From assembly GCA_963817735.1 (NCBI GenBank), contig CAWFPP010000010.1, positions 263,925 to 327,924 on the forward strand: a DNA stretch of 64,000 bases. The letters run 5' to 3'. Under the pieces are notes generated by a model. It was given only the letters and a program-made list of their open reading frames with translations, had not been told where the DNA came from and did not search any database. Origin of the DNA: Bog-473 sp963817735. Lineage in GTDB: Bacteria; Actinomycetota; Acidimicrobiia; Acidimicrobiales; RAAP-2. Shown here one piece after another: positions 8,798 through 17,109 of this stretch. A program made the translations under genes and the position numbers. The stretch's first letter is position 1, and each line of letters opens with the position of its first letter.

Positions 8798-9550
8798 TCA
8801 GCTCTCCCCGGAGGCGCGGGCGGCGACCGTGACGGAGGGGATGGAGACGCCGCCGCCGTGACGGAGGACGGTGTCGACGACGGTGATGAGGTCCTCGACG
8901 TCGACGAACGAGCCGTTCATGTAGTTGCGGGCGAACCAGACCGGCATCACGTCTGCCGCAAGCTCCTGGTCCCAGCCGTCGGCGAAGCCGGGTGTCGAGT
9001 CGCCCTGGCCGCCCATGCACTCCCCGACGACGACCCGGGTGAACCCCACGGTCGGGTGCTCCGCCCGCCACGCTTCGACGAGCTTGTCCAGCGCCGCCTT
9101 GCTCACCGCGTAAGCCCCGAGACCGGGCCACGGGGGCGTCACCGAAGCGCTCACCGAGGACAAATAGACGGCGGTGCCCGACGACTCGGTCAGGTAGGGC
9201 AGTGCGGCGGCCGTCACCAGCGCCGCTCCCATCACGTTCGTGTCGAACACTCGCCTCCAGGTCTCCGCGTCCATGTCGGCGAGCCGGACGAGGGGACCGA
9301 TGCCCGGCGCATAGACGAGGGCGTCGATGCCCCCCAGCCCCTCTGCGGCCTGCCGCACCGCAGACTGGCAGGACTCCGTGCTGGTGACGTCACACGTGAC
9401 GGCCAGCGTCCCCGGCCCGGCCTCCTTGGCGGCACCCTCGAGCCGCTGCTGCCGGCGGGCCAGCAGGGCGGTCTGCGCGCCGCGCTGGGCGAGCCCGATA
9501 CCGATGCACCGCCCGAGCCCGCTCGATGCTCCTACGACGATCGTCCGCAA
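8798..9550 (-). CDS. Short-chain dehydrogenase/reductase
   Basis: This 250-aa classical SDR has the nucleotide-binding GASSGLG (7-13), catalytic YAVSK (Y and K) and the upstream Ser in LSSVSAS. The usual NAG motif reads YAPG. It reduces or oxidises a carbonyl/alcohol with NAD(P); the substrate is unknown. The start is TTG, supported by an AAGGAGGGG ribosome site four bases upstream. It is the first gene of the minus-strand SDR/thioesterase/DUF427 unit. Confidence 0.9.
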   Translation of the reverse strand: MRTIVVGASSGLGRCIGIGLAQRGAQTALLARRQQRLEGAAKEAGPGTLAVTCDVTSTESCQSAVRQAAEGLGGIDALVYAPGIGPLVRLADMDAETWRRVFDTNVMGAALVTAAALPYLTESSGTAVYLSSVSASVTPPWPGLGAYAVSKAALDKLVEAWRAEHPTVGFTRVVVGECMGGQGDSTPGFADGWDQELAADVMPVWFARNYMNGSFVDVEDLITVVDTVLRHGGGVSIPSVTVAARASGES

Positions 9551-10019
9551 CGCCCCTCCTTCGATCTGCTGACGCCGATGTTAGGCACCTTTGTGCGGTG
9601 TCGCCCCGGTGGCTCCACGGGTCCCCTGGGGGCTGCTCACGCCCGCAGGCATGCCGGGCCGGTTGCCGGCACCAGGCCCGGGGGTCCGTCCGGGGGGTGC
9701 GCAATGACGCAGCTGTTAGAGACCGGGCCCTTGGCGCGCCGCAGCCCCGCTCGAGGCGGGGCTGCAACGGTGCCACCTGGTGCGTCCGAGCGATGCGACC
9801 CCGCCCCGGGGGGTGAGGGGACGCGGGGCCGAATCGCTGAGAACGACATTGACATCCGGTTGTTACAACATCGTTGCATTCATCGCGCTCCCACATTCGG
9901 AATGCATAAAAAGACCGTAAGTGGGCTGCGGTTGCTGTCCGCCCGAGCCTGGTTCCGTGGGTGACCGATCGTTAACATGACTGTCTCGCACGCCGAAGCC
10001 GTGCGGAAAAGGGGGCACG
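9551..10019. other. Intergenic region between divergent units
   Basis: This region separates the divergent SDR operon and the amidohydrolase gene and must hold both promoters. Long frames on either strand lack codon bias and family motifs and look like GC-driven shadows. A TTGACA hexamer occurs at about 9849. I see no small gene or RNA that can be supported. Confidence 0.5.
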
Positions 10020-11207
10020 ATGCCAAAGACCGCGATCGTCTCGGTGGACGGCCACGTGCGGGGGTCCCGGAGCGACTACCGGAACTACGTCGAGGAGCGA
10101 TTCCTCGACGCGTTCGACTCCTGGGCCCGTGCCGAGGAGGCGGCCGGAGCACCCGAAAGCGGCAACTTGAGCGCGGGATTGGACCCGACATCGCAGTGGG
10201 ATTCGGAGCTCCGCTTGAAGGACATGGAGAGCCAGGGCGTGGTGGCCGAGGTCCTCTTTCCCAACGGGCTGCCCTTCCAGTCGAGGCCGGCCGACGACTT
10301 GGGCTCGTTCGCGGACCCTGAGATCGATCGTCAGGCGCGTCTGGCCTACAACCGCTGGCTGGCCGACTTCTGCGCGCTGACGCCGGGCCGAAGGGCCGGT
10401 CAGGCCCTCATCTCCTTCGACGACGTCGACCTCGCCGTGGAGGACATCCGTTGGGCCAAGGAGCACGGCCTCGGTGGCGTCATGATGCCGGCGCTGCTGC
10501 CGGGCGGGATCTTCTTCTTCGACCCTGCACTCGACCCGGTGTGGGCGGCCTGTGTGGAGGCCGGCCTGCCGATCAGCCAACATGGCGGCACCGGGGCCCC
10601 CGCCTACGCTCCCGCCGGCTTCGCCGCCATCATGACGCTGGCCCTGGAGCACTCCTTCTACTCGGGCCGCTCCCTGGCGCAGATGATCCTGGGCGGCGTG
10701 TTCGAGCGCTTTCCCGATCTGCGGATCGCGTTCGTCGAGACGGAAGCGGACTGGATCGCTCCGGTCATCCGCAAGTTGGATCGTCGTCTGGACTGGGGCG
10801 ATGACTGGACCGGCTGGGCCCAGACCCTGCAGCGCATGCGCCAGTTCACGGGTTCTGCCCGCGAGTACTGGGCGGCCAATTGCCTCGCCGGCATCTCCCC
10901 CTTCACCGAGGATCAGGTTCCCCTCGACGAATTGGCGCGGCCGAGCGCCGAGTACCAGCCCTTCGCCATCGGCTGCGACAACGCAATGTTCGGGGTGGAC
11001 TACCCGCACTTCGAGTCGGTGTTCCCCGACACCAAGGTCCGCGTCGACGCGCTGGTGCAGCACCCGAGCATCACCGCGGCCGTCTCCCGCAAGATCCTCT
11101 GCGAGAACGCGGCGCGCCTCTACGGGTTCGACCTCGAACGTCTGGCGCCCGATGTCGAGCGGGTCGGCTTCGACGTCGACGGGCCGTCCTCCGCCGATCG
11201 CCGCTGA
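10020..11207 (+). CDS. Amidohydrolase family 2 (metal-dependent hydrolase/decarboxylase)
   Basis: This 395-aa TIM-barrel protein of the Amidohydro_2 group includes ACMSD-like decarboxylases. The N-terminal metal motif is SVDGHV (D-x-H in place of H-x-H). A His follows in SQHGGTGAP, and the C-terminal metal Asp lies in FGVDYPHFES. GGVFERFPDLRIAFVE is a standard family block. An AAAAGGGGGCACG ribosome site precedes the ATG. A second family member lies at 17,110; the two are only distantly alike and probably act on different intermediates. No substrate can be assigned. Confidence 0.88.
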   Translation: MPKTAIVSVDGHVRGSRSDYRNYVEERFLDAFDSWARAEEAAGAPESGNLSAGLDPTSQWDSELRLKDMESQGVVAEVLFPNGLPFQSRPADDLGSFADPEIDRQARLAYNRWLADFCALTPGRRAGQALISFDDVDLAVEDIRWAKEHGLGGVMMPALLPGGIFFFDPALDPVWAACVEAGLPISQHGGTGAPAYAPAGFAAIMTLALEHSFYSGRSLAQMILGGVFERFPDLRIAFVETEADWIAPVIRKLDRRLDWGDDWTGWAQTLQRMRQFTGSAREYWAANCLAGISPFTEDQVPLDELARPSAEYQPFAIGCDNAMFGVDYPHFESVFPDTKVRVDALVQHPSITAAVSRKILCENAARLYGFDLERLAPDVERVGFDVDGPSSADRR

Positions 11208-11254
11208 CCGACTACGAGCACGACGGGTCGGCCAGCAACGTCTAGCGTGCCGCC

Positions 11255-11764
11255 ATGGCGGCACCGCGACGGCTGAGTTTCGATCCGATCGGCGAAGCGG
11301 AACGCCAATGGGGCCTGCACGGCTGGCCGGACGAGGCGCCGGGCATGGCGGTCGTGACCTCCATCATGCGCCTGCAGCAGATCTTCCTGGCACGCGCCGA
11401 CGCGGTCCTCCGCCCACTCGGCCTCACGTTCGCCCGCTACGAGGTGCTAATGCTCCTGACCTTCTCGCGCCGGGGCGCCCTGCCGCTGGGCAAGATCGGC
11501 GAGCGCCTGCAGGTCAACGCAGCCAGCGTCACCAATGCGGTCGACCGTCTTGAGTCGGACGGCCTCGTCACCCGCCGATCGAACCCCGACGACGGGCGAG
11601 GCACCCTCGCCGCCCTGACCTCGTCCGGACGGCAGATCGCCACCAGGGCGACGAAGGCGATGAACGAACGGGTCTTCACGGATATCGGCACCGCACCACA
11701 GACGGTCTCCCACCTCTTCGACCTGCTGGCGGACCTCCGCCGTGCCGCCGGCGACTTCCAGTAG
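11255..11764 (+). CDS. MarR-family transcriptional regulator
   Basis: This 169-aa winged-helix regulator has VTSIMRLQQIFLARADAVL, the recognition helix ASVTNAVDRLESDGLVTR and the wing RRSNPDDGRGTLAALT. MarR proteins bind short palindromes near their own or adjacent genes. A 16-bp palindrome lies 15 bp after this stop, in front of the mutase gene, so this is the first candidate to bind the three-copy operator. No ribosome site is seen; a TAGCGT hexamer six bases before the ATG suggests a leaderless transcript. Confidence 0.88.
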   Translation: MAAPRRLSFDPIGEAERQWGLHGWPDEAPGMAVVTSIMRLQQIFLARADAVLRPLGLTFARYEVLMLLTFSRRGALPLGKIGERLQVNAASVTNAVDRLESDGLVTRRSNPDDGRGTLAALTSSGRQIATRATKAMNERVFTDIGTAPQTVSHLFDLLADLRRAAGDFQ

Positions 11765-11779
11765 GGGGCGCTGGCAACT

Positions 11780-11795
11780 ACTTTGACGTTGAAGT
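11780..11795. promoter_or_regulatory. Candidate operator, ACGT-centred palindrome (copy 2)
   Basis: The sequence ACTTTGACGTTGAAGT is an imperfect palindrome, with arms ACTT and AAGT around a central ACGT. It lies 11 bp before the mutase GTG and 15 bp after the MarR stop. A TAATCT -10-like hexamer (11,795-11,800) abuts it. It is the best-formed of the three copies and the strongest candidate for a MarR or TetR site. Confidence 0.5.
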
Positions 11796-11806
11796 AATCT
11801 GGTGGC

Positions 11807-13435
11807 GTGGCCGATCGGGAAACCTGGCAGGAGCAATTCGACCGTTCGCCGCGGCGATCGGCGCGCTTCGAGACGATGTCGGGTGTCCCGCTGGAGGCTG
11901 TCTACGCGCCCGAGGGTGCGGAGCTCCCAGGCCAGTACCCGTACACCCGCGGACCCCATGCCTCCATGTATCGCTCCCGCCTCTGGACGATGCGCCAGTT
12001 CGCCGGCTTCGGCACGGCGGCGGACACCAACGCTCGGTTCAAGGAGCTGCTGCGGGCCGGTGGCGACGGGCTGTCCACTGCGTTCGACATGCCGACCCTT
12101 CTCGGGCGCGACTCCGACGACCCGTGGGCCCGGGGAGAGGTAGGGCGGGCCGGCGTCGCCATCGACACGCAGGACGACATGGAGACGCTGTTCTCCGACA
12201 TCGACCTCGGCAAGGTCTCGACGTCCATGACGATCAACTCGGCCGCGGCCCCTGTCCTCGCCATGTACGTCGGCGTGGCGGACCGGACCGGGGTCGAGCG
12301 GGCAGCGCTCTCGGGCACGCTCCAGAACGACATCTTGAAGGAGTACCAGGCGCAGAAGGAGTACGTCTTCCCACCGCGGCCCTCCATGCGGCTCGTCACC
12401 GACACCATGCGGTTCTGCTCGGCCGAGTTGCCACGGTGGCACCCCGTCTCGATTTCGGGCTACCACATCCGCGAGGCGGGCTCGACAGCTGCACAGGAGC
12501 TCGCCTTCACGTTGGCCAACGGGTTCGCCTACGTCGAGGCGGCCATGGCGACAGGCATGGCGGTCGACGAGTTCGCCCCGCGGCTCAGCTTCTTCTTCAA
12601 CGCCCACAGCGACTTCTTCGAGGAGATCGCCAAATACCGGGCCGCCCGTCGCATCTGGGCTCGCTGGATGCACGAGCGCTACGGGGCGGCGGACGGGCGC
12701 TCGTGCCAGATGCGCTTCCACACCCAGACGGCCGGCGTCTCCCTCACGGCCCAACAGCCCGAGGTCAACCTGGTCCGGGTGGCCCTCGAGGCGCTGGCCG
12801 GGGTGCTGGGTGGGACCCAGAGCCTGCACACCGACTCCTTCGACGAGGCGCTGGCGCTGCCGACCGAGCATGCGGCGCGCCTGGCGCTGCGCACGCAGCA
12901 GGTCATTGCCGAGGAGACCGGTGTCGTCCACGTGGCCGATCCCCTCGGCGGTTCCTGGTTCGTCGAGGCGCTCACCGACGAGCTGGAGCGCCAGGCGGAA
13001 GATGTCTTCGCGCACCTGCAACGGGCCGGTGCGGGATCGTTACTCCAGGGGGTCTTCGCCTGCATCGACGACGGCTGGTTCGTGGCGGAGATCGCCGACG
13101 CGGCATACGCCTTCCAGTCGAAGATCGCCAACGGCGAGTGGACGATGGTGGGCGTCAACGGGTACGTGGAGGATGACGGCGTCGCACCCTCCACCCTCGC
13201 CATCGGCGCGGATGTCGAGACAGAACAGCTGGCGCGACTGGCGGCCGTCAAGCAGGCGCGCGACGACGACGCGGTCCGGGCCGCGCTCGCCCGCATCGCC
13301 AGGGACGCGGCAGACCCGGCCGTCAACCTGATGCCCGCGCTCATAGAGGCGGCGCGCCACCACGTCAGCGTGGGCGAGTCGATGCGGGCGCTCGAGTCGG
13401 TGTTCGGGCTCTACACCGAGCGCCACGTCGCCTGA
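11807..13435 (+). CDS. Acyl-CoA mutase, large (substrate) subunit, B12-dependent family
   Basis: This 542-aa protein covers the substrate-binding TIM barrel of methylmalonyl-CoA-type mutases, which move the thioester carbonyl on adenosylcobalamin. Hallmarks are YPYTRGPHASMYRSRLWTMR (44-63), GLSTAFDMPTLLGRDSDD (88-105) and TQSLHTDSFDEALALPTE (~340). The MYRSRxWTMRQ version resembles isobutyryl- or 2-hydroxyisobutyryl-CoA mutases more than the MYxFRPW of methylmalonyl-CoA mutase. The C-terminal B12-binding domain (DxHxxG) is absent and no small subunit is in the window, so a partner must be encoded elsewhere. It starts at GTG without a clear ribosome site. Confidence 0.88.
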   Translation: MADRETWQEQFDRSPRRSARFETMSGVPLEAVYAPEGAELPGQYPYTRGPHASMYRSRLWTMRQFAGFGTAADTNARFKELLRAGGDGLSTAFDMPTLLGRDSDDPWARGEVGRAGVAIDTQDDMETLFSDIDLGKVSTSMTINSAAAPVLAMYVGVADRTGVERAALSGTLQNDILKEYQAQKEYVFPPRPSMRLVTDTMRFCSAELPRWHPVSISGYHIREAGSTAAQELAFTLANGFAYVEAAMATGMAVDEFAPRLSFFFNAHSDFFEEIAKYRAARRIWARWMHERYGAADGRSCQMRFHTQTAGVSLTAQQPEVNLVRVALEALAGVLGGTQSLHTDSFDEALALPTEHAARLALRTQQVIAEETGVVHVADPLGGSWFVEALTDELERQAEDVFAHLQRAGAGSLLQGVFACIDDGWFVAEIADAAYAFQSKIANGEWTMVGVNGYVEDDGVAPSTLAIGADVETEQLARLAAVKQARDDDAVRAALARIARDAADPAVNLMPALIEAARHHVSVGESMRALESVFGLYTERHVA

Positions 13436-13532
13436 ACACGGCGGGGCGACGACGCGAAAGGCGGCCGGGCCGACCGTCGCGTAGCCTCGCCGTGACGGTG
13501 CACGGACAGCCCCGGAGCGGGAGGGAATACGG

Positions 13533-13724
13533 ATGCGAGTGGTGGTCGATTTCGATCTGTGCGAGAGCAACGCGCTCTGCATGGGGCTGGCTCCCGAGGT
13601 CTTCGAGGTACGGGACGACGACCTCCTCTACGTCCTGGACGAGAACCCGCCCGAGGAGCTGCGCCAGAAGGTCGAGGCCGCCGCGCGAACCTGCCCCAAG
13701 AACGCCATCTCCATCGAGGACTGA
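13533..13724 (+). CDS. 3Fe-4S ferredoxin
   Basis: This 63-aa ferredoxin has cluster cysteines at C10, C16 and C54 (C-x5-C ... C-P); the usual fourth Cys position is missing, giving a 3Fe-4S type. Such small ferredoxins normally pass electrons to cytochrome P450s or oxygenases, but none is present nearby. GGGAGGG lies six bases before the ATG. The stop codon is inside the hairpin at 13,721. Confidence 0.92.
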   Translation: MRVVVDFDLCESNALCMGLAPEVFEVRDDDLLYVLDENPPEELRQKVEAAARTCPKNAISIED

Positions 13725-13749
13725 GCCAGCCCCCCGGGGGCTGGCTCAG
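13721..13749. terminator. Bidirectional hairpin terminator
   Basis: A near-perfect inverted repeat: CTGAGCCAG followed by a C run, then the G run and CTGGCTCAG. It lies between the converging ferredoxin and binding-protein genes. It has no T tract, as is common in high-GC actinobacteria. It overlaps the ferredoxin stop and ends 11 bp from the binding-protein stop. Confidence 0.7.
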
Positions 13750-13759
13750 TCGACGTGCG

Positions 13760-15019
13760 CTACCCCTGGACGGTGGTGGTGCCGGGGATGTCCGTGCCGC
13801 AGAAGGGCTGGCTCGACACCGCCACGAAGCCGCTCTTCTCGGCCTTCATGTACCACCCACAGGACTTGGGCAGATCCTTGCCGAAGTCGTTCGAGAAGTT
13901 GATCGACTCCGGGAGCAGGCCGTTGCCGCTGTAGCTCGTGATGCTGCGCAGGTCCTTGATCACGGTGGCGTGGGACGCGGTGGGACCGGCCATCTGCAGT
14001 CCCTTGATCATGAGATCCGCCCCCAACCATGACTCGTACTGGGAGAAGTTCGGGAATTCGCTCTTGGTGAAGTGCGCGTACTTCTGGAGGGCCGACTGCA
14101 TCTGCTCCGTGCCGGCGTTCGGCAGGGAGAAGGGCCGGAACTCGGTTTCGAAGTACCCGCCCTGCACCGCCTGCCAGGCGGGGGTGCCGATGACGCTGGG
14201 CTCGTATCCCGTCGGGAAGACCATCACCTTCGGCTTGACGCCCTCCTGCTCCAATGCGGTCGCCAGCGCGTCGTTGGAGTTGTCGTCGAGCCCGGCGTAG
14301 TAGGCGTTGCAGCCCGCCTGCTTGGCCGCGAGTGCGGGCGTCGTCATGGCCACGGAGCCGAAGGGAATGGACGTGTCGAGCACGCCCGCCTTGCCTCCGG
14401 CGTGCACGAACGACAGGTTCGTGCCGATGGCGGAGCGGCTGGACGAAGGCGAGATCCCGTAGCCGTACGAGCACACCACCGTGCCGCCGTGCTCCTTCAT
14501 GAATGCGCCGATGCCGGTGTTGACGGGGTACTTGTCGCTGAGGCTGCCCACATCCGAGGCGAACATGTTCGTGAAGGGCTGCTGACCCCACTCAGGACCG
14601 TCGAAGAAGCCACCGGTGACGGGCATGCCCGCCTGCTGGGGGTACTTGTCACCCAGGAAGAAGAGGGGGCTGGTCGACACGATGCCCGCCGGGTTCTTGG
14701 ACAGCGCGTCCTGCACAGCCGTCACGATCTCCGTCGGACTGGTCTGGTCGTCGAGGACCACGCCGTCGATCTTGTGGCCGTCGATCCCACCCTCGGCATT
14801 CTGCAGGGCGATACGGGCATTGAAGCCGGCCGGGGCGATGCTGAATTCCGATGCCCCTTCGCCCGTCAGCGAGGTGATCATCACGATGGTGATGGGCGAG
14901 CCCGATGCAGCTGCCGCACCCGCGGTCCCGCCCGCCAGGCTCGTGACACCGGCCCCCGCAGCGAAGGCGAGAACCGCCAGCCCCAATCTGCCCCTGTGAC
15001 CCCCCGACGCTCTGCTCAT
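13760..15019 (-). CDS. Branched-chain amino acid-type solute-binding protein (2)
   Basis: This 419-aa exported receptor is a paralogue of the one at 4723. The ATG at 15,019 is preceded by GGGGAGGAAGGGA. The signal peptide is LGLAVLAFAAGAGVTSLAGG followed by Ala-rich sequence. Shared blocks with copy 1 include LTGEGASE, SPTEIVTAVQDAL, FTNMFASD, YGYGISPSSSRSAIGT and SQYESWLGADLMIKGL. No permease or ATPase accompanies it, so it may deliver a second ligand to the LivHM-G-F complex. Longer readings upstream in the frame run into the hydrolase gene and were not used. Confidence 0.9.
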   Translation of the reverse strand: MSRASGGHRGRLGLAVLAFAAGAGVTSLAGGTAGAAAASGSPITIVMITSLTGEGASEFSIAPAGFNARIALQNAEGGIDGHKIDGVVLDDQTSPTEIVTAVQDALSKNPAGIVSTSPLFFLGDKYPQQAGMPVTGGFFDGPEWGQQPFTNMFASDVGSLSDKYPVNTGIGAFMKEHGGTVVCSYGYGISPSSSRSAIGTNLSFVHAGGKAGVLDTSIPFGSVAMTTPALAAKQAGCNAYYAGLDDNSNDALATALEQEGVKPKVMVFPTGYEPSVIGTPAWQAVQGGYFETEFRPFSLPNAGTEQMQSALQKYAHFTKSEFPNFSQYESWLGADLMIKGLQMAGPTASHATVIKDLRSITSYSGNGLLPESINFSNDFGKDLPKSCGWYMKAEKSGFVAVSSQPFCGTDIPGTTTVQG

Positions 15020-15102
15020 GTGCTGTCCCTTCCTCCCCAAAAGTTGCGATCCGGTGACGAATCGGTCCCTAGGCATACACGCTCCGGAGAGTGCAGTGAC
15101 AG

Positions 15103-15822
15103 TCAGGCCTCCGCGACCTGCAGTAATGCATCGGCAACCCGCTCCGGTTCGGTGAGCATCAGGTCGTGGCCCGTGTCGATGTCCCACAGCCGGCCCTCGG
15201 CCCGGGCCGCCGCCATGAGGTCGGGGTCCCTGGTTGCCAGCGTCGAGGTGCACACGATGTGGAACTGCGGAATGGCCCAGAGCGCGGTCTCGTTGGTGAG
15301 CTCGAGCGGCTGTTCGAAGCACGTCCAGGGGTGCGCCGTCAGCCGCTCGGCCATCCAGGCCAGGTCGTCGGGATCGGTGACGCCGTAGAGCAGCCCGGCG
15401 TCGGGTGCCGGCAGCAGGACGAGCTCCATGCCGTCGACGACCTCGCCGAAGGGACGGACGGCGCCGATGACGGGCCCCGCCACGTCCACGAGCGATTGCC
15501 CGTTGGTGGGGTTGGCGGCGTCGAGGAAGACCAGGCGCCCGATCCGGTCGGGCACGCGGTCGGCCGTGCCCGTGATCACCATCCCGCCGTAGCTGTGTCC
15601 CACCAGGATGACGTCGCGCAGGTCCTCGAATTGCAGCACCGCGGCAATGTCCTGAATGTGCCGGTGCAGGTCCACCTCGGCGTTCAGCAGGTGCGCCCGC
15701 TCGCCCAGGCCCGTCATGGTCGGCGCGTAGACGACGTGTCCCTGCGCCTGCAGGAGGCGCGCGACACGCTGATAGCACCAGCCGCCGTGGCCGCCACCGT
15801 GCACGAGCACGTAGGTCGCCAT
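15103..15822 (-). CDS. Alpha/beta hydrolase (methyl-esterase-like)
   Basis: This 239-aa compact hydrolase resembles plant/bacterial methyl esterases and hydroxynitrile-lyase-like enzymes. It has the oxyanion segment LVHGGGHGGWCY (~6-17), nucleophile elbow GHSYGG (Ser ~86) and terminal His in DTGHDLML. It probably cleaves a carboxylic ester. The gene lies 83 bp upstream of the binding-protein gene on the same strand and may share its transcript; an ester of the imported compound is an inferred substrate. Confidence 0.88.
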   Translation of the reverse strand: MATYVLVHGGGHGGWCYQRVARLLQAQGHVVYAPTMTGLGERAHLLNAEVDLHRHIQDIAAVLQFEDLRDVILVGHSYGGMVITGTADRVPDRIGRLVFLDAANPTNGQSLVDVAGPVIGAVRPFGEVVDGMELVLLPAPDAGLLYGVTDPDDLAWMAERLTAHPWTCFEQPLELTNETALWAIPQFHIVCTSTLATRDPDLMAAARAEGRLWDIDTGHDLMLTEPERVADALLQVAEA

Positions 15823-15929
15823 GGTGCATCACCTCCTCCCCAGCCGCGCCGCCCGGACACGACTGGCCGCTGTCGGGGTGAAGGTAACACTGCGGCCGGT
15901 GCAGCACGCGGCGATAGCATCTCGCCACT

Positions 15930-16901
15930 ATGATCCGCTGGGGCGTCATCGGACCGGGTGGCATCGCCACTGGGTTCGCCGAGGCGATGGAGTGGTCCGA
16001 GGGCGGCACCATCACCGCGGTGGCGTCACGGTCGGCGGAGCGCGCCGAGGCCTTCGGCGACAGGTTCGGCATCCCGACCCGGTACGGCGACTACGACGCG
16101 CTCGCGGCCGACCCGGACGTCGACGTGGTCTACGTCGCCACGCCGCACTCGCGCCACGAGGTCGACACGCTCGGCCTCCTGCAGGCCGGAAAGCATGTCC
16201 TGTGCGAGAAGCCCCTCGCGCTCAATGCCCGGCAGGCCACGCGGATGGCGGAGGAGGCCAAGGGCCGCGGCCTGTTCCTCATGGAGGGGATCTGGAGCCG
16301 GTTCCTCCCTGCCTACCGCTCGCTGGTCGAGGTCATCGGCGAGGGCCGCATCGGTCGGCCCCTTCTCGTCGAGGCCGACTTCGGGTTCCGCCGTCCGGTG
16401 GACCCCGACCATCGGCACTTCGCTGCTGCGCTCGGCGGCGGTGCCCTGCTCGACCTCGGGATCTATCCCATTCAGCTGTGCACACTCGTCCTCGGCCCCG
16501 TCGAGCGTGTCGTCGCCGACGGGGTGGTGGGCGAGACCGGTGTCGACGAGGTCGTCACCGCGCTGCTGCATCACGCGGGGGATCGGCTGGGCGTCGTCAA
16601 AGCGGCCCTGCGGGTGGGCATGGCGTGCACCGCGCGGATAGCGGGAACCGAGGGCGCCATCGACCTGCCGGCGATGATGCACTGCCCCCAGTCGCTCACC
16701 GTGCGAAGCGCGGCTGGCGCCGAGCAGATCGACGCGGCGTACGAGGGGAACGGGCTCCGCTTCGAGATCGACGAGGTGCACCGCTGCCTGGCCGAGGGGC
16801 GGACCGACAGCAGCGTCGTGCCCCTGCGCGAATCCATCGCGCTGGCCCGGACGCTCGACGCCGTCCGGGCCGAGATCGGCGTGGTGTACCCCGGCGAGTG
16901 A
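15930..16901 (+). CDS. Gfo/Idh/MocA-family oxidoreductase
   Basis: This 323-aa NAD(P)-dependent oxidoreductase opens with WGVIGPGGIATGFAEAM (Rossmann GxGxxA) and has the diagnostic CEKPLALN (EKP) and DLGIYPIQL motifs. The family acts on sugars, inositols, trans-dihydrodiols and biliverdin; no substrate is evident. It is divergent from the hydrolase gene. TAGCAT nine bases before the ATG, and no ribosome site, suggest leaderless initiation. Confidence 0.9.
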   Translation: MIRWGVIGPGGIATGFAEAMEWSEGGTITAVASRSAERAEAFGDRFGIPTRYGDYDALAADPDVDVVYVATPHSRHEVDTLGLLQAGKHVLCEKPLALNARQATRMAEEAKGRGLFLMEGIWSRFLPAYRSLVEVIGEGRIGRPLLVEADFGFRRPVDPDHRHFAAALGGGALLDLGIYPIQLCTLVLGPVERVVADGVVGETGVDEVVTALLHHAGDRLGVVKAALRVGMACTARIAGTEGAIDLPAMMHCPQSLTVRSAAGAEQIDAAYEGNGLRFEIDEVHRCLAEGRTDSSVVPLRESIALARTLDAVRAEIGVVYPGE

Positions 16902-16936
16902 CGGCCGGCGACCCGTCCCGGAGCCGGGGCGACGGG

Positions 16937-16978
16937 CTCCTGGCCAGGGGAGAACCGGCCTCCTGGCCAGGGGAGAAC
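16937..16978. repeat. Two 19-bp direct repeats, period 23 bp
   Basis: The words at 16,937-16,955 and 16,960-16,978 are identical (CTCCTGGCCAGGGGAGAAC) and each contains the palindrome CCTGGCCAGG. They lie downstream of the Gfo/Idh gene and ~55 bp before the operator at 17,032. A regulatory role or simple duplication cannot be told apart. Confidence 0.7.
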
Positions 16979-17031
16979 TGGGGGAGAGCAGGCCGTGGGC
17001 CCGATTGTGCCGTCGCGGGTCCGTTCCTGTA

Positions 17032-17047
17032 ATATTGACGTCGAAGT
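17032..17047. promoter_or_regulatory. Candidate operator, ACGT-centred palindrome (copy 3)
   Basis: The sequence ATATTGACGTCGAAGT matches the model ACTTTGACGTCAAAGT at 13 of 16 positions. A TAATAT -10-like hexamer (17,030-17,035) overlaps its left end. It lies 62 bp before the start of the second amidohydrolase, placing that gene under the same putative regulator as the importer and the mutase. Confidence 0.45.
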
Positions 17048-17109
17048 TGAAAACGAGCCGCCCGCCCGTGCACGCGAGGGCACGGCGGTCCCGTCCTCTG
17101 GAGGTGGTC

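Noticed and set aside
8636..9964. 442-codon plus-strand frame
   Set aside because: It covers the SDR gene in antisense and non-coding DNA; low-complexity composition and no motif.
15020..16072. Upstream extension of binding protein 2
   Set aside because: It crosses the hydrolase and Gfo/Idh genes in a non-coding frame; the ATG at 15,019 with a ribosome site precedes a proper signal peptide.
16937..16978. Minimal CRISPR unit
   Set aside because: Two copies separated by 4 bp cannot be a CRISPR array.
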